Assembly: GCF_900112695.1 (NCBI RefSeq) | Contig: NZ_FOMT01000001.1 | Location: 930,001-994,000 of the forward strand | Direction of reading: 5' to 3' | From: Paenibacillus catalpae | GTDB taxonomy: Bacteria > Bacillota > Bacilli > Paenibacillales > Paenibacillaceae | DNA length: 64,000 nucleotides | In this document: in pieces, positions 44,174 through 52,820 of the stretch | How positions within the stretch are numbered: the first letter of the stretch is position 1 | Layout: the number at the start of each line of letters is the position of its first letter | Position numbers and translations under genes: made by a program | The notes under the pieces: generated by a model | What the model was told of the DNA's origin: nothing | Database searches by the model: none | What the model saw: the letters and a program-made list of their open reading frames with translations, nothing else

Positions 44174-44219
44174 TCGTTATACGGTTCGACAGTTGATTAA
44201 CCGAAGGAGGTGAATTTCC

Positions 44220-44492
44220 ATGGCAGTACGTATTCGTCTGAAACGTATGGGTGCTCACAAGGCTCCATTCTACCGCGTTGTCGTTTCTAACTCCCGTTCC
44301 CCACGTGACGGTCGCTTTATCGAAGAAATCGGTACTTACAACCCGGTTGCACAACCGGCTCAAGTAACGATTGACGAGGAGAAAGCATTGAAATGGCTGC
44401 AAACAGGAGCTCAAGCTTCTGATACCGTTCGCGACTTGCTTTCCAAAGCAGGTGTCCTGAAAAAGTTCCATGAGCTTAAGCAACAGAAATAA
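44220..44492 (+). CDS. rpsP: 30S ribosomal protein S16
   Basis: The 90-residue protein starts [20 protein letters not shown], the family pattern, with [14 protein letters not shown] following. AAGGAGGTGA precedes the ATG. It opens the conserved rpsP-khpA-rimM-trmD set. Confidence 0.97.
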   Translation: MAVRIRLKRMGAHKAPFYRVVVSNSRSPRDGRFIEEIGTYNPVAQPAQVTIDEEKALKWLQTGAQASDTVRDLLSKAGVLKKFHELKQQK

Positions 44493-44517
44493 CTGTTGAA
44501 CAGCGGAGGGCCTTGAA

Positions 44518-44748
44518 ATGAAAGAATTGATTCTTGTCATAGCAAAGGCGTTAGTGGATCATCCAGAGGACGTGCGCGTCAATGAGAGAGATGATGATCG
44601 CGGTACGGTGTACGAGCTGTCGGTTCATGCCGATGATATCGGCAAGGTAATCGGCAAGCAGGGACGAATTGCGAAAGCGATTCGTGCCGTCGTCACATCC
44701 GCGGCTATCAAATCGCAGAAACGCGTTATCGTAGACATCATATCGTAA
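44518..44748 (+). CDS. khpA: KH-domain RNA-binding protein KhpA
   Basis: The 76-residue single KH domain has the binding loop VIGKQGRIAKAIRAV (GxxG as GKQG). KhpA pairs with KhpB as an RNA chaperone affecting cell elongation in streptococci. It lies 25 bases after rpsP. A terminator-like palindrome follows. Confidence 0.93.
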   Translation: MKELILVIAKALVDHPEDVRVNERDDDRGTVYELSVHADDIGKVIGKQGRIAKAIRAVVTSAAIKSQKRVIVDIIS

Positions 44749-44762
44749 ATCCATACGATGCA

Positions 44763-44793
44763 GGGTTAGGATAATTATCCTAGCCCTTTTTCG
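44763..44793 (+). terminator. Terminator-like palindrome between khpA and rimM
   Basis: GGGTTAGGATAA pairs with TTATCCTAGCCC (one G-T pair) with almost no loop, then T5. Because rimM-trmD follow closely it may be partial. Confidence 0.65.
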
Positions 44794-44821
44794 TACAAAT
44801 ATAGATAGGCGGGTACATACT

Positions 44822-45343
44822 ATGAGCAATATTAAATGGTTTACTGTCGGCAAGCTGGTGAATACCCATGGTCTTCGCGGTGAAGTGAAGGTGCTGCCAC
44901 AGACGGATTTTGCCGATGTGCGGTTCGCGCCGGGCAGTAAGTTGTCTCTTCAGAACCTGGACAATGGACAGAAGCTGGAAGTTGAAGTGAGCAGTTCGCG
45001 TGAGCATAAAGGCATGTTTGTATTGAAGCTGAAGGGCTTCAATGATATTAATGAAGTGGAAAAATACAAGGGCTGGGTATTAAAGGTCGGCGAAGAGGAT
45101 CTTGAACAGCTCGAAGAAGGCGAATACTACTACCATCAGATCATTGGCTGCCGTGTTGTAACGGAAGAAGGCGAGGAGCTTGGAACGATTTCGGAGATCC
45201 TGCGCCCGGGAGCGAATGATGTATGGGTTGTTGAACAGCCTAAGCGCAAACAGCTGTTGCTTCCCGTTATTGATGATGTACTGCTGAATGTCGATGTGGC
45301 GAGCAAAACGGTTACGGTGCGTTTGATGGAAGGGCTGATCTAA
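44822..45343 (+). CDS. rimM: Ribosome maturation factor RimM
   Basis: The 173-residue protein has the N-terminal RimM beta barrel ([20 protein letters not shown]) and the C-terminal PRC-barrel ([36 protein letters not shown]). It assists 30S assembly by binding S19. Its TAA overlaps the trmD start (TAATG). Confidence 0.95.
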   Translation: MSNIKWFTVGKLVNTHGLRGEVKVLPQTDFADVRFAPGSKLSLQNLDNGQKLEVEVSSSREHKGMFVLKLKGFNDINEVEKYKGWVLKVGEEDLEQLEEGEYYYHQIIGCRVVTEEGEELGTISEILRPGANDVWVVEQPKRKQLLLPVIDDVLLNVDVASKTVTVRLMEGLI

Positions 45344-46092
45344 TGATGCGTATTGATGTGCTAACGCTGTTCCCTGAAATGTTCGACGGCGTATTTGGCG
45401 CGAGCATCCTGGGAAAAGCAAAGGACAAAGGAATTGTGTCGCTTGAAGCGATTAATTTCCGTGAATATTCGAATAATAAACATAACACCGTTGATGACTA
45501 TCCGTACGGTGGCGGCGGCGGAATGGTGCTCAAGGCAGAGCCGGTCTTTGGTGCTGTGGAGGATCTAATGGCCAAGAAGGAAGGCGGTTCACGTCCCCGC
45601 GTTATCCTGATGTGCCCGCAGGGCGAGACCTTTACGCAGAAGAAAGCGGAAGAACTGGCAAAGGAAGAGCATCTTGTGCTGATCTGTGGCCATTATGAGG
45701 GTTATGACGAGCGTATACGAGAATATTTGGTGACCGATGAGCTGTCGATTGGGGATTATGTACTAACTGGCGGCGAAATTCCTGCTATGACGGTCATAGA
45801 CAGCGTTGTCCGGCTGCTCCCGGGGGTCCTTGGGAATGAGTCGTCGGCTGTGACGGATTCGTACAGCACGGGCCTGCTGGAGTACCCGCATTACACTCGT
45901 CCTGCTGTATTCAGGGACTGGGAAGTGCCAGAGGTGCTCATATCAGGCAACCATGCGAAGATTGAAGCATGGCGGCGCGAGCAATCTCTCCTGAGGACAC
46001 TGAGGCGCCGCCCTGATTTGCTTGAGAAGGCAGAGCTGACCGATAAGGAACGTAAATGGCTGGCTACACAAGAGCAGAATCAAACCACATAA
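45343..46092 (+). CDS. trmD: tRNA (guanine37-N1)-methyltransferase
   Basis: The 249-residue SPOUT enzyme methylates G37 of tRNA. It has [28 protein letters not shown], the knot region [10 protein letters not shown] and [11 protein letters not shown]. Two ATGs at 45343 and 45346 are equally possible. rplS normally follows; here two minus-strand genes intervene. Confidence 0.96.
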   Translation: MMRIDVLTLFPEMFDGVFGASILGKAKDKGIVSLEAINFREYSNNKHNTVDDYPYGGGGGMVLKAEPVFGAVEDLMAKKEGGSRPRVILMCPQGETFTQKKAEELAKEEHLVLICGHYEGYDERIREYLVTDELSIGDYVLTGGEIPAMTVIDSVVRLLPGVLGNESSAVTDSYSTGLLEYPHYTRPAVFRDWEVPEVLISGNHAKIEAWRREQSLLRTLRRRPDLLEKAELTDKERKWLATQEQNQTT

Positions 46093-46142
46093 AAAAGAAC
46101 CGTCATCCAGCCGATCAGGCGGAACAGGCGGTTCTTTTTTTT
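46091..46142. terminator. Bidirectional terminator between trmD and the C1q-like gene
   Basis: AAAAAAGAACCG and CGGTTCTTTTTTTT are complementary across a 26-base spacer, with T/A runs on both strands. Confidence 0.8.
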
Positions 46143-46156
46143 AGATGCTCGTCCAG

Positions 46157-46750
46157 TTACTTGGTAACGCGGTTTAGAACGCCTTCAAAACGTGTTGCTC
46201 CATCAGCAATTATTTCGCCTGGCTGTTCAGATAAGAATCTAACCTGTACATCGTCGCCGTTCTTCAGTTTTACGATAGTAGTTATATCTATGAAGCCACC
46301 ACCCCCAGATTTAACTGCTACTGGGTCATTATTAACCGTAATGAAGAGGATTACTGATGAAGCAGCAGTTGGTGTGATGTTGAATAAGACACTTGCAACA
46401 AAGGTATAGATCCCGCTTCGTTTCGCACGAAAGGTTGAAGTGGCGGGGTTATACTCTCTCCCTAGGTCAAATTGTTCTTGGCTAAATTCAATTTGTATGA
46501 ACGTACTAGCTGGAATCGGTTGGGTTTGGTTTGCCAATGCGCGGAAAGCCGATTTGCGGGAACGTTTTTTACAGCTTTTTATAGCGACAGATTTAACTGG
46601 TTTGCTTACCGCTTTTGCCGGTTTGCAGCCGTATCCGGATTTCTTTTTACTGGATCCCAATCCATATCCCGACGTACTTACAACTTTCTTGGTTTTGACA
46701 CTGCCTTTGGCAGCAGCTTTGATTTTTACTGCTTGTTTCTTCATCGGCAT
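46157..46750 (-). CDS. C1q/BclA-like domain protein with basic N-terminal tail
   Basis: The 197-residue protein has a Lys/Ser-rich, Gly/Tyr-containing first 70 residues (KGSVKTKK, GYGLGSSKKKSGYG, KKRSRKSAFRA) and a C-terminal jelly-roll-like domain of about 125 residues. The latter has EYNPATSTF, GIYTFVASVLF and VILFITVNND, a pattern of the TNF/C1q-like heads of BclA-type spore proteins. There is no signal peptide and no collagen repeat. It is a clear paralogue of the next gene. ATG 46750 lies eight bases from GGAGGT. A spore coat or crust location is inferred. Confidence 0.75.
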   Translation of the reverse strand: MPMKKQAVKIKAAAKGSVKTKKVVSTSGYGLGSSKKKSGYGCKPAKAVSKPVKSVAIKSCKKRSRKSAFRALANQTQPIPASTFIQIEFSQEQFDLGREYNPATSTFRAKRSGIYTFVASVLFNITPTAASSVILFITVNNDPVAVKSGGGGFIDITTIVKLKNGDDVQVRFLSEQPGEIIADGATRFEGVLNRVTK

Positions 46751-46812
46751 TGTTCATTACCTCCATTCTGTTAAATTTGGATGATTGCTAAGCCTCGAAT
46801 CTAGCAATACAT

Positions 46813-46846
46813 TAATGTATGGCGGAATCCATTTGATAGAGACGGC
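46813..46846 (-). promoter_or_regulatory. SigmaK-like promoter of the first C1q-like gene
   Basis: On the minus strand GCCGTCTCTAT (46846-46836) is followed after 14 bases by CATACATTA (46821-46813), an exact CATANNNTA. The sigmaK -35 position, 17 bases before the -10, reads TC rather than AC. The same block with the same spacing stands before the paralogue. Confidence 0.45.
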
Positions 46847-46889
46847 GATAGCGGGGAAATCTATGAAATGGGCGGTATGCAAGTCCGAT

Positions 46890-47420
46890 TTAACGGACCC
46901 GGAAGCCTTCAAAACGCGTACCCGTACTAGTCGAGATGAAACCTTCAGCACTCGTTTGAATGACGACTGTAACGGCATCTCCTTTGCGAAGTCGTACAAT
47001 TCCAGTTGTAAGAACTATTCCACGTCCTGAGCTTAAAGTTTCAAGAGATGAGAGTTTTACATCATTATTTACTAGAACAGCTAAGGTAACGCTCACTGAA
47101 GTTACTGGCTCTGAACCAAATAATACGGATGCAGTGAAGCTATAGACACCATTTTGTTCTGGAGTAAAAGTGGATGTAGCGGGGTTGTACTCATTCTCTA
47201 AGTCAAATTCTTCTTGAGCATAAATGACCTGTGGAACTCTGGTGGATAAAACAGTTTGGAATTGGTTGGAGACTGCACGAAAAGCAGATTTTCGAATCGT
47301 TCTGGTTCGCTTACCTTTTTTGCGGTTTGAAGCACGGATCACAAGCTTTCCCTTTGTGCTGCTGCTCTTCTTGCTGTTTGAACTGCCTTTCACCTTGCTC
47401 TCAACTCTTTTAATCGACAT
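46890..47420 (-). CDS. Second C1q/BclA-like domain protein with basic N-terminal tail
   Basis: The 176-residue paralogue of the 46157 protein shares RKSAFRA at the end of the tail, EYNPATSTF, a GVYSFTASVLF block and the VNND turn. Its tail (1-52) contains SSNSKKSSSTKGK and NRKKGKRTRTIRK. The C-terminal domain ends STGTRFEGFRVR, like the other's GATRFEGVLNRV. No signal peptide is present. ATG 47420 follows GAGG. The two genes are on the strand opposite to trmD and rplS and each has its own promoter-like block. Confidence 0.75.
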   Translation of the reverse strand: MSIKRVESKVKGSSNSKKSSSTKGKLVIRASNRKKGKRTRTIRKSAFRAVSNQFQTVLSTRVPQVIYAQEEFDLENEYNPATSTFTPEQNGVYSFTASVLFGSEPVTSVSVTLAVLVNNDVKLSSLETLSSGRGIVLTTGIVRLRKGDAVTVVIQTSAEGFISTSTGTRFEGFRVR

Positions 47421-47453
47421 AACATTGCCTCATTTCTATCCGTTTTTATACCT

Positions 47454-47487
47454 TACTATATGGAAGAGTTGAATTCATAGAGACGGC
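47454..47487 (-). promoter_or_regulatory. SigmaK-like promoter of the second C1q-like gene
   Basis: GCCGTCTCTAT (47487-47477), 14 bases, CATATAGTA (47462-47454) on the minus strand, about 34 bases before the ATG. It matches the paralogue's block in both elements and spacing. Confidence 0.45.
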
Positions 47488-47616
47488 TGGAGCGGTGATG
47501 CCAGGAAATAAGGGCAATCCAGAGGCTTTGTGGTTTATGAATTCGACTGGAGTTTAATGAATAAACATTTTGGCAATATTAATGCTAGGGAAATTGGGTT
47601 TAGAGAATAATATAGG

Positions 47617-47645
47617 TTGAAAAAAGTTGTACACTGTGGTAAAAT
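47617..47645 (+). promoter_or_regulatory. SigmaA promoter of rplS
   Basis: TTGAAA (47617-47622), 17 bases, TAAAAT (47640-47645). rplS thus has its own promoter, as needed with two antisense genes separating it from trmD. Confidence 0.8.
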
Positions 47646-47654
47646 TTCAAATGT

Positions 47655-47740
47655 TGTTCGTATTAATCGGGCGGTCCGCTAATAGTGATGACACTGTTCA
47701 GATGGAGCAGAGAGAGCTATTAAGAACGTCTATGGTGGAA
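47655..47740 (+). promoter_or_regulatory. Structured 5' leader of rplS, possible L19 leader
   Basis: Between the promoter and the ribosome binding site lie GGGCGGTCCGC and the hairpin AATAGTG/CACTGTT (about 47682-47700). An L19 autoregulatory leader is known in Firmicutes; I cannot confirm the match without a covariance model. Confidence 0.4.
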
Positions 47741-47754
47741 GGAGTGAAACTAAG

Positions 47755-48096
47755 ATGAATCTTTTACAAACGATTGCGCAAGAACAGCTTCGTCAAGATC
47801 TTCCTAACTTTCGTCCAGGTGACACGTTGAAAGTACACGTTAAAGTTATCGAGGGCACGCGTGAGCGGATTCAGCTTTTCGAAGGCGTTGTAATTAAACG
47901 TCGCGGCGGCGGAATTAGCGAAACGTTTACGGTTCGTAAAATTTCTTACGGTGTTGGTGTGGAAAGAACTTTCCCACTGCATTCGCCTAAACTCGAGAAA
48001 ATCGAAGTGGCTCGTCGCGGTAAAGTACGTCGTGCGAAACTGTACTACCTTCGCGAACTGCGCGGTAAAGCTGCAAGAATTAAAGAAATTCGTTAA
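47755..48096 (+). CDS. rplS: 50S ribosomal protein L19
   Basis: The 113-residue protein has the family blocks [22 protein letters not shown] in two parts, [26 protein letters not shown] in two parts and the basic end. It binds at the interface of the two subunits. AAGGAGTG precedes the ATG. Confidence 0.97.
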   Translation: MNLLQTIAQEQLRQDLPNFRPGDTLKVHVKVIEGTRERIQLFEGVVIKRRGGGISETFTVRKISYGVGVERTFPLHSPKLEKIEVARRGKVRRAKLYYLRELRGKAARIKEIR

Positions 48097-48108
48097 GATT
48101 AAACGACA

Positions 48109-48137
48109 AGAGGGGCTTGCTCAAACAAGCTCCTTTT
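48109..48137 (+). terminator. Terminator after rplS
   Basis: GGGGCTTG pairs with CAAGCTCC (one G-T pair), followed by TTTT. Confidence 0.7.
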
Positions 48138-48153
48138 CGTTATTTTGTATGAC

Positions 48154-48182
48154 TTGCTATGTACGAATAGGGACACTATAGA
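48154..48182 (+). promoter_or_regulatory. Candidate sigmaA promoter of lepB
   Basis: TTGCTA (48154-48159), 17 bases, TATAGA (48177-48182), just before the GTG start region at 48206. Confidence 0.6.
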
Positions 48183-48205
48183 AAGAATGGAAAGAAGGCG
48201 TACTG

Positions 48206-48883
48206 GTGAATTCACAACAACATAATGAAGATTCGAATCAACAATCGGAAGTAATCGATGGATCTGTACTGAATACATCAGGACCCGCTGACGCAAAAAA
48301 AGGCGGACGTGCCTACAAGGAAATTGTAGACTGGATTAAGGCGCTCGCTATTGCTGTCATTCTCGTGTTTGTTATCCGTACATTTCTGTTCTCACCTTTT
48401 ATTGTTGAAGGACCGTCTATGGAACCTAACTTCTACACGGGCGAACGTCTTATCGTAAATAAACTGATTTTCAAAATGCGCGAACCCCATCATGGAGAAG
48501 TTGTTGTCTTCCATGTGCCGGATCAAGGCAGAGACTTCATTAAGCGGGTCATCGGTGTACCTGGCGACACGATCAAAGTTGTTGGGGACGATGTCTTCAT
48601 CAATGAGCAAAAAGTGGATGAGCCTTACATTAAAGAAGCCATCGAATCCGCTCATGCAAATGGTGAACTCTATAACACAGGTCCGGATTTCCCGAATGCG
48701 AATGTATCGGAGTCCGTTGTGCCTGACGGTAAAATATTCGCTATGGGCGACCATCGCGGTAATAGCCAAGACAGCCGTGATATCGGCTTCGTGTCTGAGA
48801 AAGAAATTATCGGCCGGGCGGATGCCATGTTCTGGCCATTAAATAAAATCAGCATCATTAAGCACTACAAAGTGCACTGGTAA
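48206..48883 (+). CDS. lepB: Signal peptidase I
   Basis: The 225-residue enzyme has a polar N-terminal 35 residues, one membrane helix (about 43-62) and the S26 catalytic dyad: Ser71 in VEGPSMEP and Lys113 in RDFIKRVIG, with GDHRGNSQDSRD near the end. It cleaves Sec signal peptides outside the membrane. The start is GTG at 48206, seven bases from AAGAAGG. ylqF follows after 20 bases. Confidence 0.95.
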   Translation: MNSQQHNEDSNQQSEVIDGSVLNTSGPADAKKGGRAYKEIVDWIKALAIAVILVFVIRTFLFSPFIVEGPSMEPNFYTGERLIVNKLIFKMREPHHGEVVVFHVPDQGRDFIKRVIGVPGDTIKVVGDDVFINEQKVDEPYIKEAIESAHANGELYNTGPDFPNANVSESVVPDGKIFAMGDHRGNSQDSRDIGFVSEKEIIGRADAMFWPLNKISIIKHYKVHW

Positions 48884-48903
48884 TGTTGCAATGAGGTGAG
48901 GAA

Positions 48904-49794
48904 ATGACCATTCAATGGTTTCCCGGTCATATGACCCGGGCAAAACGGCAAATACAAGCGAAGTTAAAACTAATCGATATTGCCATTGAGCTATTGGATG
49001 CGCGTGTTCCGCTTTCCAGCCGTAATCCTATGGTTGATGAGATTTTGAGCGGCAAGCCGCGGCTGATTGTTTTGAATAAGTCGGATCTAGCTGATCCGAA
49101 GGTCACAGAGCAATGGATCGAATATTTCAAGTACGAAGGTCATGAAACGGTAGCAGTTGATTCTTCGACAGGAACGCGTATTGGAGATATTCCAATGAAG
49201 GCGAAGGAAATCCTGAAGGAGAAAATCGATCGCCAGTTGTCAAAAGGGATGAACCCTCGCGCAATGCGTGGATTGATTGTTGGTATTCCGAATGTTGGTA
49301 AATCTACGCTGATCAATCGTTTGGCTGGACGTAATATTGCCATTACAGGCGATCGGCCGGGGGTAACGAAGGGCCAGCAGTGGATTAAAACGAACTATGA
49401 GATGGACTTGCTGGATACACCGGGTATTTTGTGGCCGAAATTCGAAGACGAGCTGGTTGGCTTTCGCCTTGCAATGACAGGTGCAATTAGAGAGCAAATC
49501 CTGAACGTGGAAGACATTGCGTTCTTCGCGGTTCGTGAGCTTGCGGAACGATATTGGCCGGCCTTGAAGGAACGATTCGAGCTTGACACACCGCCTGCTG
49601 ATCCGACAGATTCGGATGAGATCGTTCGGATAATGGAAGATATCGGACGCCGCAGAGGCTGTCTGGTGAGCGGAGGACATGTTAACCTGGAGAAAGCATC
49701 CGGCATTATTTTGCGGGAGCTTCGTGCAGGTAAGCTTGGACGTATTACGCTGGAAGCGCCTTTCCCGGCAGCAGCAGGAAGACCGGGGGAGTAG
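48904..49794 (+). CDS. rbgA: Ribosome biogenesis GTPase YlqF/RbgA
   Basis: The 296-residue GTPase is circularly permuted: NKSD (G4) precedes GIPNVGKS (G1) and LDTPG (G3). The opening [14 protein letters not shown] is the family mark. It is required for late 50S assembly in B. subtilis. The C-terminal domain is followed after five bases by rnhB. Confidence 0.96.
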   Translation: MTIQWFPGHMTRAKRQIQAKLKLIDIAIELLDARVPLSSRNPMVDEILSGKPRLIVLNKSDLADPKVTEQWIEYFKYEGHETVAVDSSTGTRIGDIPMKAKEILKEKIDRQLSKGMNPRAMRGLIVGIPNVGKSTLINRLAGRNIAITGDRPGVTKGQQWIKTNYEMDLLDTPGILWPKFEDELVGFRLAMTGAIREQILNVEDIAFFAVRELAERYWPALKERFELDTPPADPTDSDEIVRIMEDIGRRRGCLVSGGHVNLEKASGIILRELRAGKLGRITLEAPFPAAAGRPGE

Positions 49795-49799
49795 AGAAC

Positions 49800-50411
49800 G
49801 TGCTGGAATATGAACAAAGGTTATGGGACGAGGGATATTCCGCAATTGCCGGCGTAGATGAGGTAGGAAGAGGCTGCTTGTTCGGAGATGTTGTCGCGGC
49901 TGCGGTTATTTTACCGCCTCATCTTGTGCTTGAAGGTGTTAATGATTCCAAGAAGCTGTCGGAGAAAAAGCGGAATGAGCTCTATGACATCATTCTAGAT
50001 CAAAGTCTCGCTTGGGCTGCGGCCCGTGTGGATGCGGAGACCATCGACAGGATCAACATTAAGCAGGCAGCAAGGCTTGCTATGAAGATCGCGCTGGAAT
50101 CTCTGCAGACAGAGCCGGATTACTTGCTGGTTGATGCGGAAAAGGTGGATATGCCTAAGCCGCAGCTTGCGATTATTAAAGGGGATGCAACGAGCCAGTC
50201 GATTGCAGCCGCTTCGATTATCGCTAAAGTAACACGCGACCGGCTGTGCGAGAATGAGTGGGAACCATTATATCCGGAGTACGGGATTGCGATACATAAG
50301 GGATATGCGACCAAGCTCCACCGGGAGCGGCTGCTCGAATATGGAGCAAGTCCGCTTCACCGCAAGTCTTTTTTAGGTAAAATATTTGTAGAACAACAAC
50401 AGCTATTTTAA
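49800..50411 (+). CDS. rnhB: Ribonuclease HII
   Basis: The 203-residue enzyme removes ribonucleotides from DNA. GVDEVGRGCLFG holds the first catalytic acids, LLVDAEKVDMP and AAASIIAKVTRD the rest of the site. It starts with GTG at 49800 after GGGGGAG. A strong terminator follows. Confidence 0.95.
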   Translation: MLEYEQRLWDEGYSAIAGVDEVGRGCLFGDVVAAAVILPPHLVLEGVNDSKKLSEKKRNELYDIILDQSLAWAAARVDAETIDRINIKQAARLAMKIALESLQTEPDYLLVDAEKVDMPKPQLAIIKGDATSQSIAAASIIAKVTRDRLCENEWEPLYPEYGIAIHKGYATKLHRERLLEYGASPLHRKSFLGKIFVEQQQLF

Positions 50412-50433
50412 AATTCCTTATACATTTGTGTGC

Positions 50434-50481
50434 AAAGACAGCGTATGGCTTGCTTTAAAGCGATACGTTGTCTTTTTTTTT
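50434..50481 (+). terminator. Terminator after rnhB
   Basis: AAGACAGCGTAT pairs with ATACGTTGTCTT (one G-T pair), then T9. Confidence 0.88.
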
Positions 50482-50539
50482 CTGGCGAATTGGGGTTAGG
50501 TGTTTATTCAAATAACTTCTTCATTGAACGAGGCGAAAA

Positions 50540-50547
50540 GCCGATAA
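50540..50547 (+). promoter_or_regulatory. SigmaD-like -10 element before ylqG
   Basis: GCCGATAA matches seven of eight positions of the sigmaD (flagellar) -10 GCCGATAT. No TAAA -35 is seen at 14-16 bases upstream, so this is only suggestive. It is about 64 bases before the ylqG ATG. Confidence 0.25.
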
Positions 50548-50610
50548 ATAAAGTAACAAATTGTACGTTGTGACATTAACGGTTATGCCACAGCGGAAGA
50601 AGGTGACCAA

Positions 50611-52518
50611 ATGAACATTGGGCAAATGGTAAGAGGGCTGCTGGGCGAAGCCTCGGGCAGCGGGGATACCCGAAAGCTGGAGCTTAAGCCGGGACAGGTT
50701 GTCAGAGGAGTCGTCTTGCAGGTATTTGATAATAATGAAGCAACTGTTCAAATAAACGGAGTGCAGGTGCGTGCCGTTCTGGAGCTTCCTCTAGAGCCTG
50801 GCAAGTTTGCCATGCTTCAGGTGCAGCCGCAATCGGCAGGCGGCATGGTTGTTCTGAAGCAGGTTGAGAATCAGGCGGGTCTTGATGATGCATTGAAGGA
50901 AAATTGGCTGAAGCAAAGCGGATTACCCGATCTGGAGTGGGCAAGCAACATCTTGAAGGATCTGAGAAAAGACGGTGTCCCGATGAACCGGGATACGTTT
51001 GCTGCATTGCGGGCGGCTTCGGGAGCCATGCCTCCCGAAGCAGATGCCGAGCAATGGTTGCAGGCGGCTGCGGCCGGGCTAAAGCGCGGGCTGCCGATGT
51101 CAGCCGGCACGGTAAATGCGCTGCAGCAAGTGATGTTCGGGCGTCCGGCGCACGAACTGCTTGATTCGCTGCAGCAGCAGCTTGCAGTCATCGCCGGCGA
51201 AGCATCCGGCGATGACGCGGGCGCAGCCGCGCCGCGGGCTGGCGCAGCCGGCAGCGCGCCGCAGACGCTGCCGCAGCTGGCTGCGCGGCTTACGGCGCTG
51301 CTAGCCGAAGGCGCAGCGCTGCAAAGCGCCGCGGCCACGGCGGAGCAGCCGCACGCGGCAGCAGTGCCGCAGGCGCCGGCAGCGGCAGGCGCAGCAGCCG
51401 CGCAGCGTGCCGATGCAGCAGGCGCGGGCGGCCAAGCCGCGCCAGCGTCGGCGCCAGCGCCAGCGCCTGCCGCGGCGGAGCCCGCGGAACAAAGCACGTT
51501 GCAGCAGGCCGCGCGTCCTGGCGCGCCAGCTAACAATTGGCTGGGTCAGTTGATGAAATGGATGGGCGTCGACTACGAGAACCAATTGTCGAAGCAATTG
51601 CCGGCACCGCTGGCCCAGGGAGCTGTCCTAATTCCCGAGCACGAAGCTGCTGCCGCAAAAGGCAACAATGCAGCGAATGCACAGGAGTTGGTTGAATCGG
51701 AACCTGGACGGAGCCAAAGCCCGGCTGAGCCCGTGCGTCAGCAGGCGGTACAGGCTGAAGTCCGCTCATCGGAGACGCGTCCAAGCTCGAATAACCAGCA
51801 GATTCCGGCACAGCAGCAGGAACAGACTGAAGGGACAGTTCCTCATGATAAGGACCAGAAGCTTGTCCATGCTGAGAGGCACCGTGATTTAACGGCGTCA
51901 GGAATTACCTCTCAACAGCTTAGTTCGGAAAGCATGAGCTCAGAGGATGTGAAGCAGCCAGCTGCACAGGAGTCTCTCAAGAGTACGCTGCTCGCTATTG
52001 CTTCCTCCAGCGATGCGCCTCCAGCTTTGCGCGAGGCTGCTCAGCAGCTTGTGCAGCATATTACGGGGCAGCAGCTTATGTTAACGCCGGAGCGTAACGG
52101 CGCGGTCTTTTCTCACCTGACCATGTTTGTTCCACTCGTTGGTCCAGATGGCAATCAAACGGCCTCTGTTCATATTCAAACGAGAAGAGGGCGCCAAGGT
52201 CAGCTGGATGCAGCGAATTGCAGGTTGTTATTTGATTTGTCTATGAAGACATTAGGGCCAACGCTGGTTGACGTGAATGTGATGGACAAAATCGTCAGCC
52301 TCACCTTATGGAATGATCATCCCGCGATTTCAGCTCTTGTTGATTCCACCCGGGCAGAAATGACCGCAAGTCTTAATCAAGCTGGCTATCAGCTCTTGTC
52401 TCTTCGGGCAACACCAACAAGGACGAACAACGAAGAGGGAGAAGAGGTAAGGCTTAGCGTGCCGGATCCGGCTCAATTCGTGAACACGCGCTACAAAGGA
52501 GTCGACTTACGAGCATGA
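50611..52518 (+). CDS. ylqG: YlqG-like protein with FliK-type C-terminal domain
   Basis: The 635-residue protein has an N-terminal beta-rich domain (about 20-90, LKPGQVVRGVVLQVFDNNEATVQINGV in two parts), a helical part (100-190), an Ala/Gln/Pro-rich low-complexity stretch (about 190-310, DNA markedly GC-rich there), a Gln/Ser/Glu linker and a C-terminal domain (about 500-620) resembling the FliK hook-length domain. The gene order rnhB-ylqG-ylqH is that of B. subtilis. Function is unknown. It overlaps ylqH, an FlhB-C-like gene, by four bases, echoing the FliK-FlhB partnership. Confidence 0.75.
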   Translation: MNIGQMVRGLLGEASGSGDTRKLELKPGQVVRGVVLQVFDNNEATVQINGVQVRAVLELPLEPGKFAMLQVQPQSAGGMVVLKQVENQAGLDDALKENWLKQSGLPDLEWASNILKDLRKDGVPMNRDTFAALRAASGAMPPEADAEQWLQAAAAGLKRGLPMSAGTVNALQQVMFGRPAHELLDSLQQQLAVIAGEASGDDAGAAAPRAGAAGSAPQTLPQLAARLTALLAEGAALQSAAATAEQPHAAAVPQAPAAAGAAAAQRADAAGAGGQAAPASAPAPAPAAAEPAEQSTLQQAARPGAPANNWLGQLMKWMGVDYENQLSKQLPAPLAQGAVLIPEHEAAAAKGNNAANAQELVESEPGRSQSPAEPVRQQAVQAEVRSSETRPSSNNQQIPAQQQEQTEGTVPHDKDQKLVHAERHRDLTASGITSQQLSSESMSSEDVKQPAAQESLKSTLLAIASSSDAPPALREAAQQLVQHITGQQLMLTPERNGAVFSHLTMFVPLVGPDGNQTASVHIQTRRGRQGQLDAANCRLLFDLSMKTLGPTLVDVNVMDKIVSLTLWNDHPAISALVDSTRAEMTASLNQAGYQLLSLRATPTRTNNEEGEEVRLSVPDPAQFVNTRYKGVDLRA

Positions 52519-52820
52519 GTTCGGAGCAGAAGAGCGGCAAGGAGAAAAAATCGGTTCGAAAGGCTGTAGCGCTTAAATATGAGCCTGGCGTCAATAAAGC
52601 GCCGGTCGTAACCGCTAAAGGCAGAGGATATTTGGCCGAGCAAATATTGGAACAGGCGGCAGAGCATAATGTGCCGGTACAGCAGGATTCGTCATTAGTT
52701 GAGGTATTGTCCAAGCTTGATGTCGATCAGTCTATTCCGCCTGAGCTCTATACGTTAGTAGCCGAGATTTTAAGCTTTGTCTATCGGTCAGACCAAAAAG
52801 CGAGGGATATAGATGAGTGA
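52515..52820 (+). CDS. ylqH: FlhB C-terminal-domain-like protein (YlqH)
   Basis: The 101-residue soluble protein corresponds to the cytoplasmic domain of FlhB/EscU: VALKYEPGVNKAPVVTAKGRGYLAEQILEQA in parts. The NPTH autocleavage site is replaced by NKAP, so no self-cleavage is expected. The membrane part of FlhB is absent. It begins at the ylqG stop (ATGA) and overlaps yraN by eight bases. Role unknown. Confidence 0.88.
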   Translation: MSSEQKSGKEKKSVRKAVALKYEPGVNKAPVVTAKGRGYLAEQILEQAAEHNVPVQQDSSLVEVLSKLDVDQSIPPELYTLVAEILSFVYRSDQKARDIDE

